From assembly GCF_000213175.1 (NCBI RefSeq), contig NW_009799101.1, positions 3,745,645 through 3,809,644 of the forward strand: a stretch of 64,000 nucleotides of DNA. The letters are read 5' to 3'. This stretch comes from Neurospora tetrasperma FGSC 2508. Taxonomy: Eukaryota > Ascomycota > Sordariomycetes > Sordariales > Sordariaceae. This document shows, piece after piece, positions 37,508 through 50,400 of this stretch (the stretch's first letter is position 1; each line of letters opens with the position of its first letter). The notes under the pieces were generated by a model. The model was not told the DNA's origin, did no database searches, and was given only the letters and a program-made list of their open reading frames with translations. The position numbers and the translations under genes were made by a program.

Positions 37508-39237
37508 ATGAGGATCTCGGCTTCAACCGTGCTCCTCGGGGCTGCCTCGGCCGCCTCGGCCGCCTCGTTTCAGAACCAGGCCCAGCATGTCCTTGCCGAC
37601 AACTTTCACAAGACCCATGACGCCGTTAAGCCCGTCGCCGACTCGTTCGCGCACACTACCCTCGAAAGCTTTGAGGAGGCCTTTAATGGCATGAACTCCC
37701 AGGCCAAGGCCCTTTGGGACGAGATCAAGCTGCTTGTTCCCGAGAATGCCTTCGATAAGCCCACCTGGTTCAGCAAGCCCAAGGCTGCTAAGCGCCGCAA
37801 GGACTGGGACCACCTCGTCAAGGGCGCTGATGTCCAAAAGCTGTGGGTTAAGGGCGCCGATGGCGAAAAGCATCGTGAGGTTGGCGGCCAGCTCGATAAC
37901 TTCAACCTGCGCGTCAAGTCGGTCGATCCTGCCAAGCTCGGCGTCGACAAGGTCAAGCAGTACAGCGGTTACCTTGATGATGAGGCCAACGATAAGCACC
38001 TGTTCTACTGTAAGTCAATCACGCTTAAATGTACTTGGTTAGTAAAAATCACGGTGCTGACTCGGACTGTCCAGGGTTCTTCGAGTCTCGCAACGATCCC
38101 AAGAACGACCCCGTCGTTTTGTGGTTGAACGGTGGCCCCGGCTGCTCTTCGCTCACTGGTCTCTTCCTTGAGCTCGGCCCTTCTTCCATTGACAAGAAGC
38201 TCAGGGTTGTCAGCAACGAGTACGCTTGGAACAACAACGCTAGCGTTATCTTCCTTGACCAGCCCGTCAACGTCGGGTACTCGTACTCCGGCAACGCCGT
38301 CAGCAACACTGTCGCTGCCGGCAAGGATGTTTATGCTCTCCTTACCCTCTTCTTCCACCAGTTCCCCGAGTATGCCAAGCAGGACTTCCACATTGCTGGC
38401 GAGTCTTATGCTGGTCACTACATCCCTGTCTTTGCTTCCGAGATCTTGTCCCACAAGGATCGCAACATCAATCTCAAGTCCGTCCTCATCGGTAATGGCT
38501 TGACTGATCCTCTTACCCAGTATGAGCACTACCGCCCCATGGCCTGCGGCGAAGGTGGCTACCCCGCCGTTCTCAGCGAGAGCGAGTGCCGCAGCATGGA
38601 CAATGCCCTCCCCAGATGCCAGTCTCTTATCCGTAACTGCTACGAGAGCGGCAGTGTCTGGTCGTGCGTTCCTGCCGCCATCTACTGTAACAATCAGTTC
38701 ATCGGCCCCTACCAGCGCACTGGTCAGAACGTCTATGACATCCGTGGAAAGTGCGAGGATGATAGCAACCTCTGCTACAGCGCTCTTGGCTGGATCAGCG
38801 ACTACCTGAACCAGAAGGATGTCATGGACGCTCTCGGCGTCGAGGTTGAGGGCTATGAGAGCTGCAACTTTGATATCAACCGCAACTTCCTCTTCCAGGG
38901 TGACTGGATGCAGCCCTTCCATCGCCTCGTCCCCGGCATCCTCAAGGAGATCCCCGTCCTCATCTATGCCGGTGATGCCGACTTCATCTGCAACTGGCTC
39001 GGCAACAAGGCTTGGAGCGAGGCTCTTGAGTGGCCCGGCAAGAAGGGCTTCAACAAGGCCGAGCTCGAGGACCTCTCTCTTCCCAAGGCTGACAAGGAGT
39101 ACGGCAAGGTCAAGTCCTCCGGAAACTTCACCTTCATGCAGATCTACCAGGCCGGCCACATGGTGCCAATGGACCAGCCCGAGAACTCGCTTGACTTCCT
39201 CAACAGGTGGTTGGGCGGTGAGTGGTTCGAGCAGTAA
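37508..39237 (+). CDS. cpyA: Carboxypeptidase Y (vacuolar serine carboxypeptidase)
   Basis: Vacuolar serine carboxypeptidase (S10 family) made as a prepro-enzyme. Two exons, 37508-38009 and 38075-39237, give 554 residues. A signal peptide (about 1-18, [18 protein letters not shown]) is followed by a propeptide of roughly 110 residues. The mature enzyme starts around [10 protein letters not shown]. The catalytic triad is intact: Ser ~278 in GESYAG, Asp ~470 in [10 protein letters not shown] and His ~529 in [20 protein letters not shown] forms the oxyanion/substrate site and the multiple Cys pattern of CPY is present. The intron splits the W codon of HLFYWFFESR. Codon use is extremely C-biased, so the antisense strand also shows a spurious 413-codon open frame. 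Orthology to cpyA/PRC1 is clear. Confidence 0.97.
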
Positions 39238-42200
39238 GAGGTTCATGACCTAACAGGAATCGCGACCGGCAATCGGGGATCTTATGAGTGTATGATGGAT
39301 AATGATTGATACGGGATAGGTTTTGGTTTACGACAAGGGCGTGTGTATACAACGAGGGTAAAGACCATAGGGACCTTACAGATTACCTTGGCTAGTGTCA
39401 GAGCTCGCGTCTGTTTGATGCTTCAGACAAGACACGGCGTGGCGTAATGGACAGCACCCGGTAGAGTTTGTATACAGAATGAAATTTGTTTTATTGTCAA
39501 TAAACACTACTTCTAAGCTCATGGACACCATTTCTGACAGTCCACCTGAACAGCCAAGCATGGACAGTCATCATGATGTTGAATAGTACACAGGGAACAA
39601 TGCGCAGATGTTTGTCTCTTGCTTCCAATTTTAATGTCAGATATATTTCGACGACTTGGCTGAGCCCGCCTCCACTTTCAAACCCGATATCTCGCGTTGT
39701 CGAATCTGTGTGCTTAGAACTGATGACCAGAAAACGTGCATCCGATCTGTGTGGTGCTTCTTATAGTAACCATTGTTCGTGGTAAGAGAGAACGCTCTAT
39801 CTAGGGGATCTTAGTTGCGAGGGCGTTAGACACTGCTGTCTTGTGTCCGTAGAGGCAGGTGTGCTGACTTAGCGGTAGCTGTCTGGCTTTTCGAGGAAGT
39901 CGGGTTCAAGAATGAACGCATACAGTCTCATACAAACCAGACGAGCAGATTCGTTGAGGAGAGGCAGAGGCAGCGAGTAAGGCAGCGAGTAGAAAAGAAA
40001 AAGTCAAACATGGTAATGTCATACATCATTCTGTTTTACGATATTTTGGTTCACTGGCAACCACTCAGCTCAGCTCAGCTCTTCCTCATTTCGTCATATC
40101 AAAAACTGACTGGCTCGATTAAGAGGGAGGGTACGACACGTAGGAGGATGATAAAAATAACAATGGTTGATGGATGGGTTGGGTATGTTGAAATGAGAAC
40201 TGAACTCCGGGAAGTCTAAGCAGCTAGTAATCTTGTGATGATAATCCAAATGACGATGAGCCCTAGCCAAACCAAGCCAAAGAAGGAACCATACAACTGA
40301 ATAAAAAAAAGACAGAATGACAGACGGAAAAGGAAGCCAAAAAAAAAAAAGGAGGTATCATGTAGAAGGTCAAGTCTTTGTCAAGACAGGTAAACAAGAA
40401 GAAAAGAAAACACACAAAGAAGTGATAAGAATGAAGCAAGTCCCATGCAAACCTCTACTAATACACCGACACAACCGAAGTAGGATTCGCGAGTTCTTTT
40501 GTTTCCTCGGATGAGCCCAGAATAGAGTCGAGCTTCTTTCTCTTTCTTTTCCCCTCGCTCTTGGGGAGATTGAAATGGTGGTAGTGAAACCTCCTACAAA
40601 AGAAGAAAAGTAATCACAAAAAAGCATGTCTGTGTGAAACAAACTCGGAAGAATAAATAACCAACAAGAAGAAAACGAAGAAGCAGAAGAAGAATAAGAA
40701 AAAAAAAAAAGAAAGAAGAAGAAGAAGAAAAAGCCGATGGTAAAAATGCTCTCTCCCCCTCNNNNNNNNNNNNNNNNNNNNNNNNNNNNNNNNNNNNNNN
40801 NNNNNNNNNNNNNNNNNNNNNNNNNNNNNNNNNNNNNNNNNNNNNNNNNNNNNNNNNNNNNNNNNNNNNNNNNNNNNNNNNNNNNNNNNNNNNNNNNNNN
40901 NNNNNNNNNNNNNNNNNNNNNNNNNNNNNNNNNNNNNNNNNNNNNNNNNNNNNNNNNNNNNNNNNNNNNNNNNNNNNNNNNNNNNNNNNNNNNNNNNNNN
41001 NNNNNNNNNNNNNNNNNNNNNNNNNNNNNNNNNNNNNNNNNNNNNNNNNNNNNNNNNNNNNNNNNNNNNNNNNNNNNNNNNNNNNNNNNNNNNNNNNNNN
41101 NNNNNNNNNNNNNNNNNNNNNNNNNNNNNNNNNNNNNNNNNNNNNNNNNNNNNNNNNNNNNNNNNNNNNNNNNNNNNNNNNNNNNNNNNNNNNNNNNNNN
41201 NNNNNNNNNNNNNNNNNNNNNNNNNNNNNNNNNNNNNNNNNNNNNNNNNNNNNNNNNNNNNNNNNNNNNNNNNNNNNNNNNNNNNNNNNNNNNNNNNNNN
41301 NNNNNNNNNNNNNNNNNNNNNNNNNNNNNNNNNNNNNNNNNNNNNNNNNNNNNNNNNNNNNNNNNNNNNNNNNNNNNNNNNNNNNNNNNNNNNNNNNNNN
41401 NNNNNNNNNNNNNNNNNNNNNNNNNNNNNNNNNNNNNNNNNNNNNNNNNNNNNNNNNNNNNNNNNNNNNNNNNNNNNNNNNNNNNNNNNNNNNNNNNNNN
41501 NNNNNNNNNNNNNNNNNNNNNNNNNNNNNNNNNNNNNNNNNNNNNNNNNNNNNNNNNNNNNNNNNNNNNNNNNNNNNNNNNNNNNNNNNNNNNNNNNNNN
41601 NNNNNNNNNNNNNNNNNNNNNNNNNNNNNNNNNNNNNNNNNNNNNNNNNNNNNNNNNNNNNNNNNNNNNNNNNNNAAAAAAAAAGGGGGGGGGGGGGGGG
41701 GAAAAGCCGAGGGTAAAAATGTTTTTTCCCCCTTTCCCTTTCCCCCCCCCCCCCCCCCCCCCATTGCCTTTCCTCATCATGTGTATACGTGTGTAATTTC
41801 GCCGGTGCATCCTTTCCTAATCCCAACCAACTCGATCAATCAATAATCATAAATGCATCTTTTCTCTCCAACCCCTTACTGTCCCAACCAAATGATGAGC
41901 AACCGAATGTGAATAAAGAAACTTCGTGTATTGGTCCACAAACCCATCCAGAACAAATCATCTTCCTTCCGATTGGGGGACGACACTGACACTCCTCATA
42001 ATCTCTGGGCGTCCAGTAGGCCAGTGTCAACCAGCATCGATGCCAATTGAGAGGGCTTGTAGTCGATATTTAAGACTTGTGGAGCCAATGATGAATGGGC
42101 CACAGGCTGGTGTTTCGTAAGAATCTCGCGAACCTCGATTCTATAAATTGCAACCGGGCTTAGCAGCGGCAGTGCTACGAGGGTAGGCGTCTCAACAACA

Positions 42201-42452
42201 CCCCAAAAGATGAGATGGAAAAGGAGACACTTTGCGTCAACGCCATCAAATCCTATTGCGGTATTATTGATGTTGCACGATCTACAGCGGAAAGCTTCAT
42301 GAGCCGCTGGATCGAGACCTCCACTTCTTTGCGCGCTTGACAATATCGGGTGAAGAATCCGAGAGCGTAGCATCGTTATCATCTGCCGGGACGACAAGCA
42401 TGCTACCTTGTTTTGGAGGCGGCGACGAAAGCCGAAGCAGAGAGATGGTGCT
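39238..42452. other. Intergenic region with assembly gap
   Basis: 3.2 kb between the CPY and phosphodiesterase 3' ends, including 914 N. The known part is rich in purine tracts (GAAGAA) and has no recognised gene. A gene inside the gap cannot be excluded if the N count is real. Confidence 0.5.
40762..41675. other. Assembly gap (914 N)
   Basis: Run of undetermined bases. The left flank (40728-40760) and right flank (41701-41733) are near copies of each other, both of the form GAAAAGCCGA.GGTAAAAATG followed by a T/C tract. The right flank has unusually long G and C homopolymers (41685-41701 and 41743-41762), suggesting low-quality sequence and an unreliable gap size. Confidence 0.98.
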
Positions 42453-45020
42453 CTATCCCATCGGATCTGCTGACCTTTCGGGGCTTGCGGGGCATGATGT
42501 TTTTCCCTTTTTCGATTTGGTGAACGAGGAGAATTTGGACGAAAACTTGTTCTTCAGACCCATCAGGCTCGCCTTCTTCCTCATCGTTTTGCCGTTGCCG
42601 GTGTCTTGTTCCGGTTTCAGATATTCCTGTCCTAATGTCGATCCGCTGCCATTCATGTGACCGTTTCCGTTAGACATGTTATCTTCGTCATCGCTTATAA
42701 AATGATCGAGTTTTTCGTTCACTTGCAGCTGATCTCGGTCCGAAGACATCTTGGTCGCCTCAGGAATTGCAGTCGGAGAGTCTGGGGCTGTGACAGTCGT
42801 CACAGGAACACCGACAGATTTGTCCATCGAGTCCCTGCTGATGATGCTCGTACCCTGCGTACTAGGCGAGAGCGGCATCTTGCCCGTCGTCGCGCTGTTT
42901 GCCTGCGAACCCCACTCTCCCGAGCAGGGTGCTGAGCTGCCTTCGGTCGCCTCACTGCATCGCTGACGATTCGATCCGTGTAACCTGGCACCTCCACAGG
43001 AGAAGTCGGTAGTCGTAAGACTAGGAAGCACACCGTTAGGTCTTCCATCGAGGGCACTTTTTTCTGTTGGAGGCTCCGAATCGCATTTCGGCGGGGGGCT
43101 ATATTTAGAGATGCCAGGTTGGTTTTCCATCGTCGATCCTGCCGAGGGGACTAGGAGTTCATTCTCAAAGTGAGTAAGGTTGAGTTCCATTTCGTCAACG
43201 GAGAACTGTAGACCGGGCAAGATATCTGCCACGCCTCGGAACAGAGGGAAGGCAAACAATTCCATGAATTTTAGCTGGGACCTGATCCGGCCGTCAAGGC
43301 TCGTCGATGGTGGAGCGATAAGTGCCGTTTTTTGACCCATATCCATCTCAATCTGAGTCTGCAATATAAGCTCGTCATTCAGCAGGTGCATCCACTGTGC
43401 ACCGATATCGTGTCTCCGTGCGACGTTACTGATGTCAGCGCACTTGATTATAAGAGCGCACACTAGCACCCTCGCCTCGTCGACAGCCTTCTCATTCCAA
43501 CCGTCAAGATCAGGTTTTTGAGCTTGAAGTTTTTGCAAGTTTCCGAGTTTTGCCATGTAGTCGAAATGCAAGGCCATGTCCGTAGCCAGGATACAACTGA
43601 TCATCAACGTGCGCAGACGCCTATTCTCGTAAAAGATCGGCCAATGTCGCTTGAGAATCTGGCAGTAGCTGGTGCTGTGGAAATTCTCCAGGACTGAGCG
43701 ATCGTTGTAAAGCTCTGCGAGAGGCGCTCGTGCCTCGATCAGAAAGCCGTTGTTGACACCGGGATGCAAAACATCGTGACCAATGGCAGTAAGGAGAAGG
43801 GTGAAGGCTTCTTCCGGACCTATGGAGGGTGTCCCAGGAGATTCTGCGATTGGGCTTGTATGAGTGCCGTTGACGTTTGGATAAGGAGGCAATGCGCCAA
43901 TCCGGAGCAGCTGCTGAAAAGTTGCCTGTAGAACGTCGACAACATGTCGAAAGTTATGGTATGGCACAAAACCCATATAAGCAGCCCGACAAGCTTTGAG
44001 GAAATTTTGCAACTGTGTTGGCGAGATGCGAAATGCCTTTAGCTCTGGCATGGATAAGGCATGGTTTAGTGTGAGTTCGGCTGCGACTATCAGCTCGTCG
44101 TAGTCAAATTTGTGAGCATCGAAATGCCATGTGCTGATGGCACGGGAGATTTCAGCTCGCTTCTCTGGGCATACCGAGACATTGGCCTTATAGATCTCAT
44201 TATCTCTGTCGTCCTCCGTGCTGCAGATCTTCTTAATCAAACTCTCCACGAGGTATTCGCGGAGATAACCATACGGCCGGGTATCGTTGAACACAGCAAT
44301 CAGTGATCGTTTTCTGCCCTTACGCACGTCCGCCAATGCTTGTTTCCTCGAAAGAGCGTCCTTGTAAGCGTAATATGCCCTGTCTTGAATCACTGCGATG
44401 CTCTTAGCATTCAGGGGACCCGACAAGACTGCCTTGGCCCCAAAATCGATACATTGTTGTCGCATCCTCGTCTTATCTGCCCCACTGATGTTGTTCATGG
44501 CGTCGGGTGATTGGATGAGTGGGACAGGTATAACCTGCTCGTAGAGATGGCGAGCACGAGCTTCGGACTCGATCTTCTTAAGTAACGAGAGGCCGTACGA
44601 GTTGCCATCGTGGCTCTCGTCCCTGCGTTCATTCGGAAATTGGGCCGGGAAGAACTGCTGGTAAGGGGTGTCTAGGAGGATAATCGTTGGTTGAAGATCG
44701 GCCTCGTGATCTTCTTGGGGCTGGAGCCAGTGGGACATGCAGGCACCCTCAGTGCTGCACAAGTAAGCTGCGTCCGAACAGTTAGCACAAAAGGTCGACA
44801 TGAAGGATGGATATCAGCGGCCCCGCAAACCTTCTGGAAAAATCTCCAAAATGCACTTCACAGTGTCGGCAATGCAGTTTGGTTCCGTCTTTGCAACATA
44901 CTCGTCCAGATGCCTTGCGCTTCGTTGGATGCAGCGGTCCTCGGATACTGAGCGGTTGACGTATATAACACGGTAGTGGATGTCCTCCATGGCAACTTGT
45001 GGTTCCTCCATGATATCCAT
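42453..45020 (-). CDS. PDE2: High-affinity cAMP 3',5'-phosphodiesterase
   Basis: Class I (HD-type) cyclic nucleotide phosphodiesterase that lowers cAMP and so restrains PKA. Exons 44831-45020 and 42453-44767 (63-nt GT-AG intron with GCTAAC branch site) give 834 residues. The fungal N-terminal region has VIYVNRSVSEDRCIQRSARH, then AYLCSTEGACMSHW across the junction. The catalytic domain has PYHNFRHVVDVLQATFQ (His ~334 and 338), AIGHDVLHPGVNNGF (His-Asp ~394-395) and IIKCADISNVAR (Asp ~508), which together form the two-metal site. The C-terminal ~250 residues are disordered, rich in S, P and T, and end in a Lys-rich stretch (LKNKFSSKFSSFTKSKKGK). The start is the ATG before DIMEEPQVAMEDIHYRV; the frame stays open upstream without another ATG. 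It is the Neurospora acon-2/Aspergillus pdeA type. Confidence 0.93.
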
Positions 45021-47384
45021 GTTGACTTTTGGTAGTGACCAGTCTCCCTGCGACTGCACTCTGGTGCCGAAAAAAAGATGATTGTCCAAAACCACAACCT
45101 TGAATGCTTGGGTTTCTTGCCGACGCACTGAAAGTAGCCAATGCTTGTTTTGGCCTCGGGGAAAGGGACCAGAAATAGGCCAAGACGACTCCGACAGCGT
45201 TTGGACGCCGATGCCTCTTTTGACGCAACCACTAATTGGTTTAATCTTGGATCGGTTTTCTCTATTCCGAGGGCGAGGCGGTTGTGATCGGTGCGATTGC
45301 GAGGGATGCAAACTCCAAAGTCTCAGCACGAGTTTCAAAAGTGGACTGGAAATGCTGGCAGGCGATATTTGCGACAATGAAAAACAAAACTGGAATTGTG
45401 GTGCCCGACGAGTAGGAATGTTTTTCTCGAGACGCTCAAGGAGGCGAGGAGACTGCTAAAGGGCCGATCGAGGTCGAGTTGCCTGGGTGGTTAGGGATTA
45501 GAAACGCGACGCACAGAAGGTCAGATTGAACAGAATCCCGGCGACGACGGCATGCGCGTCTAGACAATTGTGCCGTAAATCGCGGGTAGTCGGTAGTTGA
45601 TGACATGTAACGGGTGGTTGTTGTCGTGCTTCAGGCGGACTGAGACTCGGGGGAAATTGGAAGACGAGGAGGATGCAAAGAAACAAAAAGGAAGGATGGA
45701 ATCGCCTAGGGCGTGGGACTGGAGGGAGTGGCAGACATAGACGGGAGAAGAGATAGGGGAGGGCGTGGAAGGAGTTTTAGAACTCGCTACTTTCCAGTGA
45801 GAGGTGCTAACGGTAGCAGTATCCGTACTCGGTACACACACTGGGTAGGTAGGCAGGCCAAGCAAAGTGGAAGGTACAGGTGCATGTACCTTGCTGTGCA
45901 AGTAGAGGGCAGGTACCTTTGGAATAGGTGGGCAAAGAATGGGACGGGACCCGAGTGTGTATGACAAAGGCCAGGTACCTTCCCTTCTCCCTCTACACTA
46001 CCTCTTACCACGTCGAAGCAGCGGATAGCGGGCGGGTATCAACAAGGAAGAGGAGGGGGGGGCAGGGCGACGGGATGATATACGTACATTGGACAGGAGA
46101 TGTTTGTTGGTCGATATTGGCTGCCACGGCAGCAGTGGTTGGAATATGACAGAGACAGGGAGGCCGGCGACGAAAGGGAAAAAGCCACGGCCCCAATGGA
46201 GATGTGGTGGCTACTCAATTGGTAACCGCAAATGTAATAAAATGGGAGAGGCTAGACCCGTTCGCTTTTGATGGGCATGGGTTTCCAAGGGCGGGGTTCG
46301 CTTCTTACATGTACTCTATCTAATTTTTTTTTTAATTTTTTTTTCGTCGGTCTTTGGTTGAATGGTCCTTGGCTTGGGAGCTGGGATGACGCGCGAGCCT
46401 GGCGACCGAACACTGGTAGAAGCCGGCATGGAATCATGGAACCCCTCCAGCGCTGCACTAGTATCAACGCTTTGGTTTCATCCACCGAACCTGCGCGGCA
46501 TGGCACTCGGGTTGGCCGATGCCTGGGCGTGGATCAGCGCCCGCTAGGTAGGCCTGTTACGTCAAGATCCAAACATGAACAAGAAGGGAAAGAATGTCGA
46601 GAAAAAAAACAAAAAAAAAAACAACAACGGATGCCACACAATCCATGCTTGGCGAGAAGCCATGTGTGCGGCGCGCGACGGCTTCTTGCAAAAGGGAAGC
46701 AAGCAGGCCAGGTCGATGTTACCAGGGTCAAGTGTTCCCCCTTTCTGTGAGCCAGTCAGGCTCGGCCAAACATCAAGTGAGGAGCGAATGGGAGGAAGCC
46801 TGACATGGGCGGGCAGACCAGCCAGGGTCGGCCGCCTTGCAATGGACGGTTGGGGAAGTTGCTGCGCGAACGAACGGGAAAGGTATCGCTGGCACGACAT
46901 TTCAGTGGCCCATCAGCGAACAGCCCCAGCTTTTGGCCGTCTTCGAGAAAAATCATCGAACGCGCTAAGGCAGCCCACGTCTCCCGCCCACCCGCGCGCA
47001 CAGCACACCAAGGCACCATTGAAATTGAAGGAAGCACCTGAGGCCCCTTCTGCAGCATCCTCTGCGCCTCACAGCACACGACTCGATGCATTCATGTCTG
47101 CGAGTGGACGCACCACAGATTGTCATGCCGCCGCAGGTCCCACGGCCGGGTTTCCATTTCTCTGGAAGTCAGCGAATACGGTAAGTACCGTATGGTGGTC
47201 GAGGTGGTCACTGCAGTGCCCTGTTCGCATCACTGCCCTGCCCGGTCGCTGTGGCCGACCTTGACAGTGTGCGCTTTCCCTCTTTTTGACAGGTGGGCCG
47301 AAAACTCAGACCCACAAGGGGTGCAGCAAAATTTGCTCATTGACCACCTTCCATCTGATCGTGACTGGGATTGCGAAAGCAGAT

Positions 47385-47402
47385 TAGGTACCTAGGTACC
47401 TA
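47385..47402. repeat. Perfect 18-nt palindrome, tandem AGGTACCT
   Basis: TAGGTACCTAGGTACCTA equals its own reverse complement and contains two adjoining AGGTACCT copies. Confidence 0.85.
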
Positions 47403-50400
47403 GAGGTAGCTAACCCCCCTCCCCCCCCCCCCCCCCGGCGGGTCCGCGGTGTCCCGTCTGGGCAATTGCTCTCCGTCAGTCTCCGTGCAGCCGCGTCGGT
47501 TTCCGTCCAAGGCCTGGCTGCGGTCACTGATCTGGGAGGGGTCTGCTGTGTCGGGTGGCCCTGCCCTAGTGTCCTGCGCTGCACGGCCCACTGTCATCAT
47601 ATCTTGTTCTCGAAGGAAAGAACATTCTCACTTTTGTCACCCAGATCTGGCTGCGACACTCCTCGACATGCGCAACCTCGGACGCGATTGTGTGCCCGTT
47701 TTGCGGCAGGTACGACCGCTGGATCATATGGATGCCCCGGCGTGTCAGAATCTCCAAAAGTGCACAACCCAGTCGCATCACCAGGGGCAGTTGGGGTTTT
47801 TAATCAGAAGAACCGCTAGCGCTACCAAGGATTGTGGTCATCAATCAGGAACCACACGCGTCCTAACAACACCATCTCTGCCCGCATTTGCGAGCAAGGT
47901 CAGGAAGTTGTGCAGCGTCCCGATAGACCAGGAAAGGATGTTTATTTTTTCACTGGCTTTGTAGACAGGTAGACAGACAGGGTCCCGACTTGGTGCGGGG
48001 CAAACAAACATCCGAACAGCACCGATGCCGACGGCTCACAGGGGTTCACGGGCATTCACAGGTAGAGAGAGAGAGGTATTGATCAGATCTCGGTGCTGGT
48101 CCTAGGCAAAAATCGTCGCTCAAGCTGCACTTGCACCGAATATCCAACCTCGCGAACTTGCCATTGAATGCTGAAGACGTCCCAAAGCGGAGTGATCTTC
48201 GGAGTCGGCGACCTCGGGGCGACCTCCACCACGCGCCTTCAGCTGTCTACATGCACTTACACACACATCTCGCATATGTACTATATCGGCCACATTGACA
48301 CCTTGATCCTCTCCGTCTTGCCCGTTCCCAACCCAGTCCTTATAGGCTCGTATATGTCACGATGGCCTTCGCTTTTCGTGCGCGCAAGTTACCAAGGCAT
48401 GGGGTGTTTTTGGCTTCCCTTCCCTTCTTTCTGATGTTTGCTGACCTGGCGTGCCTGGGTTTGATTCGCCTCGGAAATATCCACCTTTAGTCTCTCCCAC
48501 GGCCCAATATTATATACAATCTAATACTGGTTCTTTGGTTAGCTTAGCACTCCTGGTATACTCGACCAGATCGATGCCGATTTGTCACAAACCTTACATG
48601 GACAGACTAAGTGGCTAGGTTCGGATCAGAGGGCTATGAACAACATTCAACATGACATTAAACTTGGAAATAGCATATCCAAGGCAAGATCACGCCTTGA
48701 TCATGGAACAGAACGAGTCAATGACACACCAAAATGCCTAGGGAAGCTAGCAGGAGGTCGCGAGCTAACAAACAAACCAGTATTGGACTGTGGCTTAGAG
48801 GGGTTGGGTCGAGATCTAGGGCTGTCTTGTATAGTGTGTACGGGAGGATCCAATTGTTGGACTATTGCCGGCTCCCTGGGCTTCGGGTTTTGGATCGTCC
48901 TTTTGCCCCTAGAGCCCTGCAGGCGTCAAGATGATGTTCAGCGGTTCTCCACCCCACTGTGATATGTCATCATCCCGGTGCCCGGCTCTCGACTTGGGTA
49001 GTATGTAGGCGGGTACTTGTGCCTTACCTAACTCTAACCACTAATCCAACACTGGGCTCCCAGCAACACCAGACCCCAAACCACCATGTTTATCACGAAC
49101 TATTGCACGAGGACAAGGCCTCCATCGCCTGAAACAACAGATAATCACACAGTGGCGGTGTGAAAGCCTGTACACGGCGGTGGCTTCCACGTGTACACAT
49201 CCCATCTGGATTCAGCCTGTCACCACCTCCTCTGCTCCTCCACATCAAGCTCCAGGGAACTCGAAGGCCTCAGAGCTCAGCAGCTACCGGACGGAAAGAG
49301 GGAATAATTTCCAGTATCCCATCGTTGCCGTATTGAACCAACACTTACAATTTCAGTTACTGTCTGATCAATCCGTCATGCAGCTCGGGCCACACCCCGC
49401 TGTCACCAATGCTACGACCTTCCTTATCAAGCTCGGCGCTAGATCTCGTCTTGCATGACCGGGGAGTACACAGCTGGAGATACGCATCCCGTCTTGTGGG
49501 TGGGATTTGGACCAACCAGTCACCTCACTTTAGCCATCCGGATCTTCCCCTTGTCACGACATCCTTCTAGAAGCAAACGCGGAACAAGCTAACCACGCTT
49601 AGGCTGTTGAGAGGGTGGCAGGCATATGTGATGACAGGGTGGGTGACGACTGACAGCCGTGAGATGGCGGATTGATTAGTCGCCTCGCCGACGTTCTTTG
49701 AATCTGGTATAGTCGGGATCCTGCGAATAACAGTCGCACAACATTTACCCGATATGGCCGTTCGCCTGTACGACGACCTCCAGTTCAGCCTGATCAAACT
49801 CGCCCATCGACCAACAAGCTATTCCTCAAACAGCAGGCCAGGTATATCCTCTCGCTTCTATAGCAGAGCAATTTCAGGTGTCATCATCAATGTCAGATTC
49901 GGCTTGGTCTGTGCTATGCCTTTTATCTTCAGAAGCTTCTCATGTCCTATCCCAGCCAGAGCTCTGTGCAAACTCCGGTAAATATGGGGAAAACTATCGT
50001 TAACTCCATACTTCAGCTTTCCCAGCATGGCAATCACGAGACATCTCTATAGTGTACCTCGGCCGATTGAGTTTGCCCGTTCAACCTCCCCGACTCCCAT
50101 CCTGGCCCTCGCTTCGGACATTGGTGGTCTTGTCAATCTGAGACATGCATCACGCTATGCTGAACAGCCTCGCAAGAAAAGACGGACAGACACCGGATCG
50201 AGTTTCTGACTGGAAGGACGGGGGACCTCACTCCAGCATGCCACGGAGAATTTCCAGCAGTCGAGATTGGAATGAATCGCCATGCCAAGCCGTGCCACAG
50301 AACATGAGTCAGTCGGGTGTATGTTGTGGATTGGGCTTTTCAAGGGAAGCCTGGCGCCCTATCTACATTATACGGATATATTGACTTGATGTATTCGAAA

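Noticed and set aside
38005-39246. 413-codon open frame on the minus strand opposite carboxypeptidase Y
   Set aside because: Shadow of the strongly C/G-ending codon use of cpyA. Its sequence is a repetitive V/A/L/D/E/G-rich string with no family resemblance.
39860-39930. tRNA-like stretch (TTAGCGGTAGCTG ... GGGTTCAAGAATG)
   Set aside because: A-box and B-box words are partial, and the acceptor and anticodon stems do not pair.
40370-41846. Open frames of 370-460 codons spanning the N run
   Set aside because: They exist only because N is read as an open codon; the known parts are homopolymer translations.
46575-47264. 229-codon plus-strand open frame in the gene-poor block
   Set aside because: Starts in a poly-Lys/Asn tract from A-rich sequence and shows no domain; treated as chance.
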